Positions 36,701-48,655 of a DNA stretch of 64,000 bases are shown one piece after another. The stretch is taken from contig CM056741.1 of assembly GCA_029851415.1 (NCBI GenBank), positions 175,939,021 through 176,003,020 on the forward strand. Direction: 5' to 3'. The stretch's first letter is position 1, and every line of letters begins with the position of its first letter. The stretch comes from Eretmocerus hayati. Lineage: Eukaryota; Arthropoda; Insecta; Hymenoptera; Aphelinidae. The notes under the pieces are model-generated. The model made no database searches. It saw only the letters and a program-made list of their open reading frames with translations, and had not been told where the DNA came from. Made by a program: the position numbers and the translations under genes.

Positions 36701-39700
36701 AGGTAGACATTAACTAAATGATTGGATAATAGCTAGATGATCCTTTTAAGACCACGACAAATACATTGAGAAATGTAGTAGACAATTATTTACCCAATTC
36801 TGATTGTACCAGGGTTGCTTAGGCGAGAGTAAGAAAGAAAAAGATTAGAAGTTTTGATTAGTTATTATGAGATGAGTCAAGCCACACTCAGTCATTACAC
36901 ATGTAGAAATGCATTCTAGTGTTATAGATCAGATCAGTCCAGATGGTTCATTGTATCTATAGTCTAATTGAAAGAATTGGTAAGATGATGATCATGACGA
37001 TGATGAGTAATGAGAGCAGTTTTTCAAAGCCCAGCACATTATAATTGAGTGGATTTGTTGAGACCAGGTATTACGATCGATTATCATATTTTTCGATTTG
37101 TCTCGATAGTAAAAGTTTGAAATATTTTGAAGACATCTCATTATCTCAAAACCAAGACCATACATTGATAGTTCTGAAATCTCATATTATGCTTCATTTG
37201 AATCAAAATACTCATGACTTGAACCTTTGAGTTTTGCTTTTTGTTCTTCAACTTGATTTCGGTCTTTTCAATGCGTTAAAAAATATCGAACTTCAAACGA
37301 ATTAGAAATGTTGGTGAAAATAAATCTAAACAGACTGCTAGCATAATTAGCAGACATTATGATCTGGATAATGCTTTCAACTTGAATGAATTCGATAAAT
37401 TCACGAATAGGCCGTCTACGGTTGCAAATGTTACATATTTCAGAAAAATTTATGAAGAATGATATTTCACTTACTTGATTTTGATTAGTTGGTTGTTGTC
37501 TGGGCGGATTGGGTTGTTTTGGCTGCATACTCATAACAGGTGGTTGGAACGATTTGTTGGCAGTGGAAGGGGCCATTCTCTTTGGAGAATCTTTAGCATC
37601 CTTCTAGAACGAGTGATGAAACATTTGTTAATTCACTACTGATTCACGAAAACTGGATACTCATCATCGATACTCTGAGAGGCGAAATGCAAGAACAAAC
37701 TTAGAAGCAGCATCCGTCCTCTCGTTTGGAGCAATATGAACTCAGCAGTTCTTCATCAGATCACATAATGAAAAGAATGGAACTAACAGGCGCGTAATAT
37801 CTCAAATTTATACTAGCCATTCTACATCGCTACACCAAATCCATTGTCAATACATAATGCCTCTCTACAAACCTGTATCTTGTTGAGCTCGTTCCACAGA
37901 GCTTGAAATTCATTAGCTGCCTGTGGTTTCAACTGCTGTTGCTGCAGCTGCTGTTGTTTTTGTCGAGGTTGTGCTGTCGGTGGAAGAGTAGCGGTCTTGG
38001 GGAAGCGCTGCAATACTACGGGTTTCATTTGTGCACCTGTAGCTTGCTGCTCGTTTCTCTTGACCATACCTCTAGCCTTGTGAGACGGTGAGTTGGCAAC
38101 CTGAGACACTGCTCCGGTTACGTGAATTGGCGAACTCTTGCCAAAAGTTGGGTACATGTTACTGAGAGCTGCAGCATCAGGTGGTATTCGCGACGGTGAT
38201 TTTGGTTGTGGTTGGGGCTGCCTCCAGTTAGCAACTGGCTTAGGCTCTGGTGGACCTCTAAAAGGCGACTGGTGTTGCTTTGGCTGATGCAGAGGTGACT
38301 GCTGCTGACCGGGTTGCCTCCAGTTTGATGTGGCGGTCTTAGCTTTGGCGACTGCTGCACTGCCGGGCTGATTCCTTTTCATGACTTGGATACCGTAGCT
38401 TATATTGATGAAATCAGTTGCTAGGAGTCTGTATCCCCGACTGGCCGAGCAGTTGTGAATCACCAGACCACCTGAAATATTTTTTCAAAGTTGCTTCGAG
38501 TGATTTGAGGAATGAGTTACTTACATAATTATGCTGCTAGTGACTTCTTAGCAAGGACTTGAGTCGATATTTTAACAAGAAAACCATAGTTGCGAATGGC
38601 TCATGTCGCAAAAAAGCCACCACTAACGTTTGATAGGCTGCTTAGAGAGCCAATTGGTTCGGATTGAACGAGTTCATCGTGAATTGTGTGAAAAATGTAC
38701 TCTTGCTATAGATTACTCGGCATCTGCTTATCTCTGCCTCTACTTTCGAAGTTCGACTCTTGTGCCATTATTTTTTGAGAAATCATCAACACAAAAGGAA
38801 AATAAGTTAACCTTCTAGAGCTCACATGACAGTGATTGAGTGGAATTTTATTGATAATGGACTTTACCTGCAAACGGTTTATCGAACAACACCTCGTAGC
38901 TGACAACCTGGGCATCGTCAGTGGGCTTGAGAACACCAATGATGGTTCCTTGGTAACCAACCGGTACGGTGAAACTTTCGCGTACGCAAACGATTCTATC
39001 AAGTAACCGATGTTGTGCATCAGGATCTGGTGGCATGCTTCGTGAACTCAACCCTGGTTTGTACAATAGATGAGGTTTGACATGCATAACGACGCTCCTA
39101 CTCGCCTGACGGAGTGCTTCTTGACTATCGTCGATCTCTTTTTCGATTGCCGCGACGACATCTGTGTCCAGCTCGTCCGTGCCGCAAGGACGAATCACAA
39201 TACCTAGCGATTTCTGTTTCTCCTTTAGCCAAGCTACTGCAGCCTCCACGCCATCCGACCTGTTAATAAAACGTTCATTTACAATATGAAAATTTCAAAT
39301 GAGACTTTTTTCGAGCTGTCACAAAACGTGAGCATGTATAATGAATAAAATATACCCTTGATCAGGAAATAGGTCGTCCTTCATAAACAGGTCGGAAGAT
39401 ACGAGGTACTGTTCCAAGTTTTCAAATAGTTCTGGGAAAGCGAGCATGTAGTCTCTGATGAAATCGATAGTTTTCGCACTGTACAGCCACGTGCCATTCT
39501 GATCTTTCCTAGTAAATCCTTGCGCCTGGACATCAAAATAAAGTTAAATACATTAGTTGAAAAAGTATGGGAAGTATGATTGCTTCATTGGTATGATGAA
39601 ATGTCGACGAGTGCTTACTTCTTCATTTTTCTTGTTGAACTTGAGATTCAAACCCAAATTGTGTTTGTGAGCGTTAGTCGGATTTTCACCTTCCCCATTA

Positions 39701-42700
39701 ATCACGAAAATAGTTCCGGTGATTCGACTCAAGAGATGGCTGCTGATACCCAACCGCTGAGCAGCAATATTACCAGGCATAAATCTCGTTTTCTTGTCTG
39801 CTTTCAATTTTCGAATTGAATCAAAGCTTGGCTCTGGTACGACACGCATCGTGACTTTCACTCTGCCTGCTTTGAGATCTACTCCGGGCTCCGTAACCTG
39901 TTCATAACAATGTTTATTCATTCATAACCTTAAATCGTGACGACTTGAAACTTGAAACGTCAGAGATCGGCTTAAAACAACATGAAAAACCAACAGTTAA
40001 GTTGAATTATTTGGTTAAATATTAATAATCGAGGACTGGCGACGGCTCAATTCAAAATTCAATTTTTAATGAATGAATCAATCCATACTATGAAAAATAT
40101 TCCAAGAAGAATTAACATTAAATCGAATTCTGGTACTCAAAAGACGAACCTCTCCCATCGATCCGTAGTGCGGATGTCCAAGCATGAAACAGATCGATTT
40201 CAGCACAAAAACATCCGCAATGGATGTAAACTGGATAAAATCTTGGCTATGGACGGTTATATCTTCGACTACAGTCTGATACGCATACATTGTAGGAATA
40301 TCGTGCCATTGTTTTTCGAGAGTCATTTTACCCTGAGTGCCGTAGACGTATCGTCTCCCCGTTATTTGAGCTGCGTGAACTATAATTTCAATTTTGTCCA
40401 CTTCTATGCCCAACCGGGTTCTATACCTGAGAGAATGAATACAACAAGATTAGGGTAAGCTCACGATTCCGTTGTACATTTTTCAACTGGACCAATTTTT
40501 TCAGTGCTATGCTGGTATAAGTTCCAAAAAATGTGCCATAATACTTAAAAGCGCGAAAACAAAAATTCGTGATGTAAATCCTGCATTTGACCATCAATGT
40601 AATCACTCTCATGCTATCATTTGGCTCCAGAACTGCTCTTGAGCTTCAAGTAAAATGAGAAAACGGGCTTTCGATTCCAATCATTAATCTTTGGACAAAG
40701 TCAAATCCAACAAGCAAAAATGTGACTCACTTTTCCATGATTGCCTTTCTATGAAGATTCCAAGATGCAAGTGACACATCATTCATCTCTTCGGTTATGA
40801 ATTTACTGTTTTCATCTGAAACTCTCGCAGGTTTGGGGTGCATTATACTGATTTTGCGTTTGGAGTTAGACACTCCCACGACTAGAGCTTCTACCAAGTG
40901 CGGCCACGAAATAAAAACTGTTTTGCCGAGCCAGTTTTGAGCTAATTCTTCCAGTGTTGGAGCTTTTCGGGGTAGCACAGTGAGCATCATGTTTTCTTTT
41001 CTGGATGCTTGCTCAAATACCCTCACCTAGGGATAATTTTTGATATTCAAAAATGTCAATAAAAATCGAATGGAGTCAGACGACATCGGGAATGAGTTTT
41101 TGGCCTATAATTTCGAAGTTACGTACCTTTGCCTTGGCAAGGCATGCTGTGTGTGGAATGTGTTGTAACGTTGGGAATCCAGGGTAATAAACACTGAGTC
41201 TGACTCCCTTGCACAAGCCTTTTACCAGTTTATCTCGAGGTATCAAAATATTTTCTCTGTTCTGCAATTCCATTTTTGCGTGATTTCTAATGCTTGGAAA
41301 GTATTCTGGTGCTTCATAAAGTCCCTGGTCTTCCTCAGTGTAGGTAAATATTGACATTGGTCCATGTTGATTCCGTCTTTTTTCTTCTGGTGTCAGTTTT
41401 GTGTCACATGGCTCCATTGCTACAAAAGGATAACAAAATTAGTAAGACTCTGTTCATCACCGAAATGATATACTAGTTGTCCAATAACCTTTTAGCAAAC
41501 TTTTTTCGTCGATCAGCGGAATCAATACGACTGCTTCCCATTCTTGTTTCTTTCCATTCAAATCGGTTTTAAAATCGAGAGGGTAATATTTGATTATTGG
41601 TGAATTTTCCTCAGTCATCAAACCATGGTATGGTGTTGGGAGTAGAGTTTTGCTTGCAGCTGGAAGAACTGCCAATAATTGTTGAAAAGGCAAAAACGGT
41701 TTGCCCATGTCGAATTCGAGCTTCAAATCTTTGAAGTTTTTTATGTCTGAAATATATGGAGCATAGTGGTGTGGATAATACCAAGACCAACTGCAACAAC
41801 CATCATAATAATAATGAAGGTTCCATTGAATCGCTCTAATGTATCCTTCAGCTTGTGACTGCATTATTTCTCTGAAATTAGCAGAGTTTCTAGTTTGAGC
41901 TTCACAAACCTCCATCAATTAACGATGATAACATTGAGGTCGACTTACGCATCTACATTTGTGTATTCCATTTTGCTCATATAGTAATCGCGTTTATGTT
42001 GCGTGAATTCAAGTTGCAAGTTAGTATCATCATCCGAGTCTTCATCATCGTAATCGTCATCTTCATCGTCTGTTTCTCCCATCTAATGATAGTAAACGAA
42101 ATATTACAGATGAGTTTGACTTGATTGCAGGATTGATGATAAATAATAATTTTCCTGAATAGATTGGTATTTCCAGCTAAAATTTTAGCAAGAAATACCA
42201 ATCTGTTCAAGAGATAATTATTAAACGAAATATGATATTGAATATTGTCATTTAAATGATACTTGGAAATGAGAAAGCATACCTCCTCTTCAGTAGCATT
42301 AATCAAAGCATCTAGAGCCTTATTTGTCTTCTTAGGTGATGTACTGTCATCTGGAGAGCTTTTGCTACTTCTGGTACTCTCATTCAGTCTTCGTCCTGTT
42401 TTGGACTCAAAAAATTTCAAATCTGCATAAATCTCATCAAACTGTTCCAAATCATATTCACCCAACTTGGCCATAAACTTTTCAAAACGTTCTAAATTGA
42501 GTTTGCCTGCTTCATTGATGTAACCTGTAAGCAATGGGTATAGATATAATGTAATCACTGGAGTTCTGTTGAATAAATGATAGAAAGATCCAAATTTACC
42601 ATCAAGAGTGGGCAGAACTTCCATGTAGGCATTGTATAAAATTGGTAACGCATTATTTTCAATATGGAGATTTGGTAGATGTGGAATGAAATCATTGCCA

Positions 42701-44110
42701 ACTAAGAATCCCATTAAAATCCAGTCATCAATAATTTTTTCAATATCAAATTTGAATGGCAACTTGTCTTTGACTGGAGAGAACTCATGCTCTAGATACT
42801 CTCTCATTAGAGACAGATGTAACAGACAAAAATTTGTCTCCTCAGGAGTTAAAATCTTTTTTTGAGTTTTACCGAATTTCACTTCCTCACGAAGCAAAGA
42901 AAAGTGCGGCTCATGTGAACACAAGCCCAACATTATGAGATCTGCATCTAAACCATATAAACAGTGCCGAGTATTTCCCTCATAATCTGGTTGAGCTTTC
43001 ATGTACCTAATATAGTCCATAATTTTGTGTTCACCTTCTCCAGGTACCTGTGCCACGGACATTTTTTTATAATCCAATTTCATTATAAAACAGTCATTCA
43101 CAAAATGACACTTACCTCTGACCCACTCAATATAATTTTACACTTCTGCCATAGTTTATCTGTAGATATTTTGTAAGATATAAAATACTTCAGCTGCTCA
43201 TTCAATCTCGACATGAATACTGTTCCTGGTGTGATACAGTTAGAATCAAATCTAGCTTCTTTAGGTATTTCTTGACCCTTAGATCTAGCTTTTGCCTCTA
43301 GAACTTCAGCCTCTTTCGCTGATCTAAATCGTCGACCTCTCTGCTGATTGATTTTTGCACGAGGTGCAACACCATCCACAGCCATAAAAAACAGCTTCTG
43401 AGGCTGGATTATTCGAAACAATATTTCAATATAATGAAAAATATTTTTGAAAATTGTTTCTTCTGTTATTCGGAACGAGACATCAGCATCATTTGGATGA
43501 GAGCAGGTATGTATAATGCCATTCATATCTAGATACAAATTGTCAAACTCAGGAATCTGGAAAGAAGATAAATTTGGTATTGTTATCAAGGATGCGAGTC
43601 AACAACCATTTGAGAAGACATTGAAGTATTCTAGTATACTCAGGAAGTACTTGATCAATTTCAAAACAGGTAGCATTCATATGTATATGGACCAGAACTG
43701 TGCAAACAAATCAAAATTACTGATCTTTGACATCTGCAGAGATGTATCACAAGCAGCTTATTGTTCTAACAGGGTGTAAGATCAAAAACTAGAGATGGAG
43801 AAAACTTTTATGTCTCAAGTTTATCAGAGGTATCCCGGAAAGCAGAACAAATGTACAATTATGAAGTAACACGTAGGACATGGTCAGGGGATAACGACAG
43901 ATCAATGCACTTATCAGAACTCATTATACCCAGTCAAAAATCATGATTCAATTCAGCTAAATCATCTGTTGACAGCTTACACCAGCACAGTGAGCAAGTA
44001 GGTAAGAGAACGAATGGATAGAGTGCTCGTCCTACCTGATATTCCTTGAGTTTTTCGCTGAGGCAGGGATACCTTTCACTAATATATCTGAAGAATTTCG
44101 GTACTCCCAT
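33708..44110 (-). CDS. XRN1: 5'-3' exoribonuclease 1 (pacman)
   Basis: Cytoplasmic processive exonuclease that degrades decapped, 5'-monophosphate mRNA. Eighteen exons join in phase: 44110-44036, 43556-43116, 43047-42600, 42524-42283, 42082-41949, 41871-41489, 41419-41127, 41026-40731, 40426-40150, 39897-39619, 39525-39356, 39259-38868, 38471-37873, 37603-37475, 36316-36131, 35664-35437, 35004-34141, 33869-33708; 1865 residues. It starts MGVPKFFRYISERYP. The CR1/CR2 nuclease core is intact, with YLDMNGIIHTC, FMAVDGVAPRAKINQQRGRRF, PGEGEHKIMDYIR, YGLDADLIMLGL and WILMGFLVGNDFIPHLP (acidic metal ligands present). SWSWYYPHHYAP and the PAZ/KOW/Winged/SH3-like regions follow. The C-terminal 600 residues are low complexity, with glutamine runs in the exon at 35004-34141. 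The tail RRSRVAAKFQS resembles the conserved XRN1 end. A 75-bp intron at 42525-42599 has no stop and could be mistaken for coding. Confidence 0.97.
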
Positions 44111-45240
44111 TTTTGTTGCACGTCAATGCTCTCGTTCTTAATTCGGGTAAATATAAGTCGAACCACACTTGGAAAGAGCTGTACCCTCGTCTCAATTTGA
44201 GTCTCAGATGAAATGATCAGCCATCAGCCTAATGGCTTGTGTATATACTGAGAGGGTGAAACTGAAAACACTGCTGCGGAGATTATTTTGTCCGTTCGTT
44301 GCTGTTACAAGATAGGTACACATTCACGATCATACAGTCACAAAAAAAACAAGGACAACAACGTGCTCGTGAGGAAGGTCATCGATGCACTTCTCGAAAT
44401 CGACGAAATCATGCGTTTGTAAAATAAAATTCCGCAATGATTATCGTGAAGGCTTATGAATGAGATAGTTACGCGAAAGAATTATATACAAATGCTTCAA
44501 GGGCCTTTTACTGCACTTTCAATCACACGCGCTCTCGTCTTTCTCTCTCTGTTTTAATTACTTCAACTCTTGTCGTCGTTTCCTCGATCCCGATGAGGGC
44601 CGAAGCGAAGACGAGGAACACGAACACCCGCACATTTGTTTGCAGAGCCCGTGCATGTGTGATTCTTCTTCGAGTTTGCACGATTTTCGTTGCAATTCGC
44701 TTATTATTGCGATCGAAAGCAGCTGGCGTTGCGTTCCTGGCAGATGTGTCCTCTGAAGTCGGCTGCTAAGACGTATTATATGTTTTGACTGTTGCCAGGT
44801 GGAGTTTCGGACGAAATCGGAGACCGAATTTTTTTGGAGAATTTCGCAATAAACTGCGTGGTTCTGAGACATTGAATTGAAATCAACAAAATTTTATGAG
44901 AAGGGAAGATTTGCGTGTCACAAAATGTATCTTATTTATGAATCAGCTTACTTTTACGCGAATTCTCGGCATACATTTTGAAGTAAAAAAAAGTAAAGTT
45001 CTTTTGGCAGAGATATCAGAGAAAATTGAGATGTCTCATCAAAAAAGTTTCTGGGTAGCAATTTCTTTGCACGACAAAATTTTCAAATTCGGCGACTGCG
45101 CACGATGTTCTACCATATAGGGTCCCTAGAAGGTAGATTTATACTAGGGTCCCTAGTTCTATACACGACTTCAGCGCCACCGAGGTAGAGAGGATCGTCC
45201 TCGTCCATCGCATCGTTCATTTCGTTTCCGACTCGCGACT
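44111..45240. promoter_or_regulatory. Head-to-head region, XRN1 / snoRNA host gene
   Basis: Contains both promoters. TAGGGTCCCTAG occurs twice, at 45118-45129 and 45145-45156, just upstream of the likely snoRNA host start; each copy is a near-palindrome and could bind a dimeric factor. A 104-codon minus-strand frame at 44558-44872 has low-complexity Ser/Arg content, no relative and no splice logic, and is more likely XRN1 5' UTR or chance. Confidence 0.5.
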
Positions 45241-45258
45241 CGCAAGTCGCAAGCAATA

Positions 45259-45867
45259 ATGTTATCAATTGGAGCCGGCAAAGCCGTATACTCCAAAATT
45301 AGTGGTAAGTTTCATCAACATCATAATCCATAAACATCCACTTGAGTTTTACTGATTGTACTTTGAAAATATTCTCGTCCTACGTGAAAATGCCTCTTTC
45401 AATGTTTGTAACCAATATTTTCTTCTCACCTCGTGGTGCATCGCATAATTAAAAAACATGTTGGTGTTCGTAATTTTGCAACTAGCAAAGCTTTGGAGAA
45501 TACCTAACAATTTAAGCAATGATTCAATCGGTGTTTGTTACTCGTATTATGAATGATTTGATCAGCAACGATTTCTCGAATCTGTTGAGCGCGTGCACGC
45601 CCGAATACGGCTAGCGTGCTCCGAAACCGTTGGACCGTGTTACTTTCCAAGTCCCATGATTATTAAGTGATGAGTTCATTTGTCTCGTTCGTATGAATTA
45701 AATTTGATTATGACACATGAATAACTGATATTTGAATCAACTACTTGAATTCTGAACTATTTTACATAATTATCTAATCATACTCTTTCTATGTAGGTGA
45801 AGTGATGGCTGCTTACTTCGAATGGTTGAACCAGTATTCCTCTCATTGTGGTGATTGGATTACTTGA
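45259..45867 (+). other. Short 38-codon frame across exons 1-2 of the snoRNA host
   Basis: ATG at 45259; exon 1 to 45304 joined to 45797; stop TGA at 45865-45867. It reads MLSIGAGKAVYSKISG and continues for 22 residues. No known family. With five splice junctions downstream of the stop, translation would mark the RNA for decay. A functional micropeptide cannot be excluded. Confidence 0.5.
45661..45733 (+). ncRNA. C/D box snoRNA 1 (host intron 1; 18S guide, U30-like)
   Basis: C box GTGATGA at 45667-45673 and D box CTGA at 45725-45728, 68 nt from the 3' splice site. The segment GTCTCGTTCGT upstream of a degenerate D' box (ATGA) is complementary over 11 nt to the ACGAACGAGAC segment of 18S rRNA (from memory), the region targeted by vertebrate U30. 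Ends are approximate. Confidence 0.75.
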
Positions 45868-46016
45868 AAGCAAGTTAGAAATGGCAATTAGTTGATCTTT
45901 AGAGTGACAGAAATGTTTTCAATTGTGGAGCCTCTTGTACAACAGCTGCCTTGGAAGGTAAGAATGCCCTCTTTTATATTTCATCTTGCTTCATTCCATC
46001 TGTATTTCCATACCAA

Positions 46017-46089
46017 CTCTGTTGAATGATGATTCCATTTACCGCCCCAGTCTGAGTTCTGTGACTGATTCGGTTTTCTGACAACTTTC
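46017..46089 (+). ncRNA. C/D box snoRNA 2 (host intron 2; 28S P-loop guide)
   Basis: C box ATGATGA at 46026-46032 and D box CTGA at 46078-46081. GTTG (46021-46024) and CAAC (46082-46085) form a terminal stem. The D' box is CTGA at 46052-46055. The sequence before it, ACCGCCCCAGT, is complementary to ACTGGGGCGGT of large-subunit rRNA. The fifth nucleotide from D' faces the G equivalent to E. coli G2251 in the P loop (numbering from memory). Confidence 0.88.
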
Positions 46090-46275
46090 CTCATCTCTTT
46101 ACCATTCCTTTGTATAATTACCCACTCAGATCTCTCAATCATTCACTATCATTTCAGGTCACAGTAACTTTGGTCCACTGGCACACATCAAGCGGTATGG
46201 TAGAACTATCTTCTGTATTAGAGGTGAGTTTTGACTTCCTCTACATTGGTTGATTACCTTGATTCACTGATATTG

Positions 46276-46348
46276 AGTTGCGTGATGAATACTACAAACG
46301 CTCCAGTCAAACAGAATTACCAGTGACGACCGTTTTTACTGATTCTTT
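46276..46348 (+). ncRNA. C/D box snoRNA 3 (host intron 3)
   Basis: C box GTGATGA at 46282-46288 and D box CTGA at 46339-46342, 76 nt from the 3' splice site. CCAGTCAAAC, ahead of a CAGA D'-like box, is complementary to GTTTGACTGG of 28S rRNA, directly beside the snoRNA 2 target. The terminal stem is weak, so ends are approximate. Confidence 0.7.
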
Positions 46349-46551
46349 CTGTCAGTTCATCTATGTGCTCATGAATGATTTGTCTATAATTTTTCAGTTA
46401 TTTTGTTTTCATTTCCAGATGATATATGCCTGGAGTATAGTTGATTGAAGAAATACTGACGCTGCAAGATGAAAGTCATGAATACAGATGCAGGACAATA
46501 CCGAGGTAACTTTCATTCATTCATTTTCTTCATTCCCTTCACTGTTCTATT

Positions 46552-46619
46552 TGTCAATGATGAGGTATTTAGTTATCCCTGTCTTACATGATCGTGGTGA
46601 GATTGATGATCTGATGTGT
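46552..46619 (+). ncRNA. C/D box snoRNA 4 (host intron 4; 28S guide)
   Basis: C box ATGATGA at 46557-46563 and D box CTGA at 46611-46614, 81 nt from the 3' splice site. The internal AGTTATCCCTGT is complementary over 12 nt to ACAGGGATAACT of 28S rRNA near the peptidyl-transferase centre, upstream of a degenerate D' (CTTA). This resembles the snR38/SNORD1 target region (from memory). Confidence 0.78.
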
Positions 46620-46836
46620 CCTTAGACACTTGAATTAGCTCAATTTTGACTTACAGCATAAATTCATTTACTGATTGAGCTTCAATTTTTTGCAGATTTT
46701 GGAACATCAGGTTGTGATATTGATGATTTGATTTTGACTGTCATTCCAAGTTACATAACCCAACTGCTTCACATGGTGAGTTTTTGAAGTTCTGAGTAAG
46801 AACGCTTCTTCGGTACCTTTTAAATTTTCAACGTTT

Positions 46837-46903
46837 TCCACGTGATGTATTTTGACAAGCATATGACTGACAAATGTTGATGTCATTTTTTACCCTGATA
46901 AAG
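46837..46903 (+). ncRNA. C/D box snoRNA 5 (host intron 5; U27/snR74-like, 18S A27/A28)
   Basis: C box GTGATGT at 46842-46848; D' CTGA at 46867-46870; C' TTGATGT at about 46877-46883; D CTGA at 46895-46898, 75 nt from the 3' splice site. GACAAGCATATGA directly before D' is complementary over 13 nt to TCATATGCTTGTC near the 18S 5' end. The fifth base faces the adenosine methylated by human U27 (A27) and yeast snR74 (A28). Confidence 0.9.
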
Positions 46904-47086
46904 ATTCAGCTCTACATCGATATTTCTAATTTTATAAATTCATAACTAATGCAGTGTTTATACTTGATTCCAGGTTCTCTCCAGTATCCAGAATGCTAGC
47001 ATGCTAACAATGGAGGGTATGATGCCAGACTTGACAGGTAACCTTTTTCTTTTATCCGTATTAACTCCTGAAATATTAGTTGACTT

Positions 47087-47151
47087 GAATTATGATGTTC
47101 ATACGCTATTATGAAACCATTTTATGATATCACTTGCCCTCACTGATACTA
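47087..47151 (+). ncRNA. C/D box snoRNA 6 (host intron 6; 18S guide)
   Basis: C box ATGATGT at 47092-47098 and D box CTGA at 47143-47146, 69 nt from the 3' splice site. ACTTGCCCTC before the D box is complementary to GAGGGCAAGT of 18S rRNA, the G601 region in human (from memory). The first base next to D is unpaired, which is tolerated. Confidence 0.8.
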
Positions 47152-47490
47152 TACAGTGATCACTGAAATTGGTCATAGCATTCGTTGCTTGCTAACAAGG
47201 CACCGTTTCTTCCAGATCCAATGTGCTTCCTAAAACACCATCCACTTCGTCGGCTGATGCGCCGCAATGACCACATTCAACAACTTGATGAGTTGAGGAC
47301 TAGATGAATATGCATTTAACATTCAACGCTACTGAATTCAACTCTTGTGGCACATTTTCTCAGACTTTTTGCATTACAGTGTACCAGAGTGAGTTTGCTA
47401 AACTCGAGCTGTGAGGTGCTATTATAAGGTTGAATCTTTATTATACTCTTCCTGGGACCATTGTGTTTTAATAAACATTACGAAACTAAT

Positions 47491-48655
47491 TTTTCAAATA
47501 TCAAAATTTATTGCACAACCAAATGCCTACAGACTTCAGCATCTACAAAATTGCTCACAAGGTGCACATTTTTTATTTCATACCTGTAGATATCAAATCT
47601 CAATACCTTACTAGGTTTTATCTTTCATCGAACTACTCAATCATGATTCCAAACTGTACCATCCAATCAACAACTGGAAATGATTGGGTTCTCTTAACAG
47701 AAACACGCGCGTGAGATGTGAATCATCATTCGCACCGTCATAGACTTGAACGTCAATTAGAATCTTGTCCTAGCGTCCAAAAATTGATAGTATTTGAGTT
47801 ATTTACATGGTTATTTTGATAGGTGCGCAATCAACTTGATACGATAAAATCCGCACATCCTTTGATTCGGAAAAATGCTTTTATGCCTTAGAAATACTTA
47901 TTTCTGATCAATGCAGATTCGTGCTGTATAGTGCTCTCAGGATCTCGATAGATCCTTACTTCCGAGTAGAAAATCTAATAATTTTTCGATATAAAATCAC
48001 GACATCCAGTTTACTCACGATGATAGATAACATTTATAAAAAAAGCATACAAATATTTTCACTATAGTACACTAGAGTATACTCCTATTGAGATTTTGGT
48101 AACATAGTATGAATCGCTCTTGGATTTGCAAAGCGTGTAATAAATTACTACCTTAGCTCAATTAATGAGACATCACGGGTTTGTTTAGTCATAAGAATCT
48201 TGCTTAAGTATTAGGATGTATATCCCTCGAGCCTTAGAATTGCACTCTTTCGAACCATTATGGTTACAGACAAGACGGAAATTCTCACATATTGTTTCAA
48301 GATTCTATCCAACTATTATATACGGTTATAGACTGGGACACAACGTTCAGATCTTCGAATCAAAATCAACTAACAGTAACAACCAAATAATCTCGCAAAC
48401 CACACTAACAGAATTTGGGCAGCACCAAAGAAAACAGATCGCAAATTCAGATCTCTAAATAATATTCATACCCGCATCGAGCTCAACTCAATTAAATTCG
48501 ATAGGTAATGAATGACTGTGGTGTTCGCGTATGTCTATTTGTCGCACGCGACATAATTAACCTTCCACGCTTAACTAGCGCGATATGTAATAGGCTGAAT
48601 AATTGATGCGGCCACGTCGACGACCTTTCGATGAACGACGCCTGTTAGCGCGTCG
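47491..48655. other. Intergenic region, snoRNA host / sulfotransferase
   Basis: AT-rich; should contain the sulfotransferase 3' UTR. No exon, structured RNA or repeat of note was recognised. Confidence 0.5.

Larger units (their letters stand above)
45241..47490 (+). ncRNA. Spliced non-coding snoRNA host gene (UHG/GAS5-like), seven exons, six intronic C/D snoRNAs
   Basis: Exons end or start at: exon 1 to 45304; 45797-45957; 46158-46223; 46419-46505; 46696-46775; 46974-47037; 47216 to about 47490 (AATAAA at 47470). The transcription start is not fixed; 45241 is approximate. Spliced exons have no long frame. The first ATG (45259) opens only a 38-codon frame closing in exon 2, five junctions before the end, as in host RNAs cleared by nonsense-mediated decay. 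All six introns contain a C box (RUGAUGA, or RUGAUGU in the fifth and sixth) and D box (CUGA). The D box lies 68, 76, 76, 81, 75 and 69 nt before the 3' splice site, the spacing expected for intron-processed C/D snoRNAs. Guide regions match rRNA, as noted for each RNA. Confidence 0.9.

Noticed and set aside
41977..43101. Continuous 374-codon frame as the real XRN1 exon
   Set aside because: It reads through introns at both ends and the 75-bp intron at 42525-42599; splice sites restore the family sequence.
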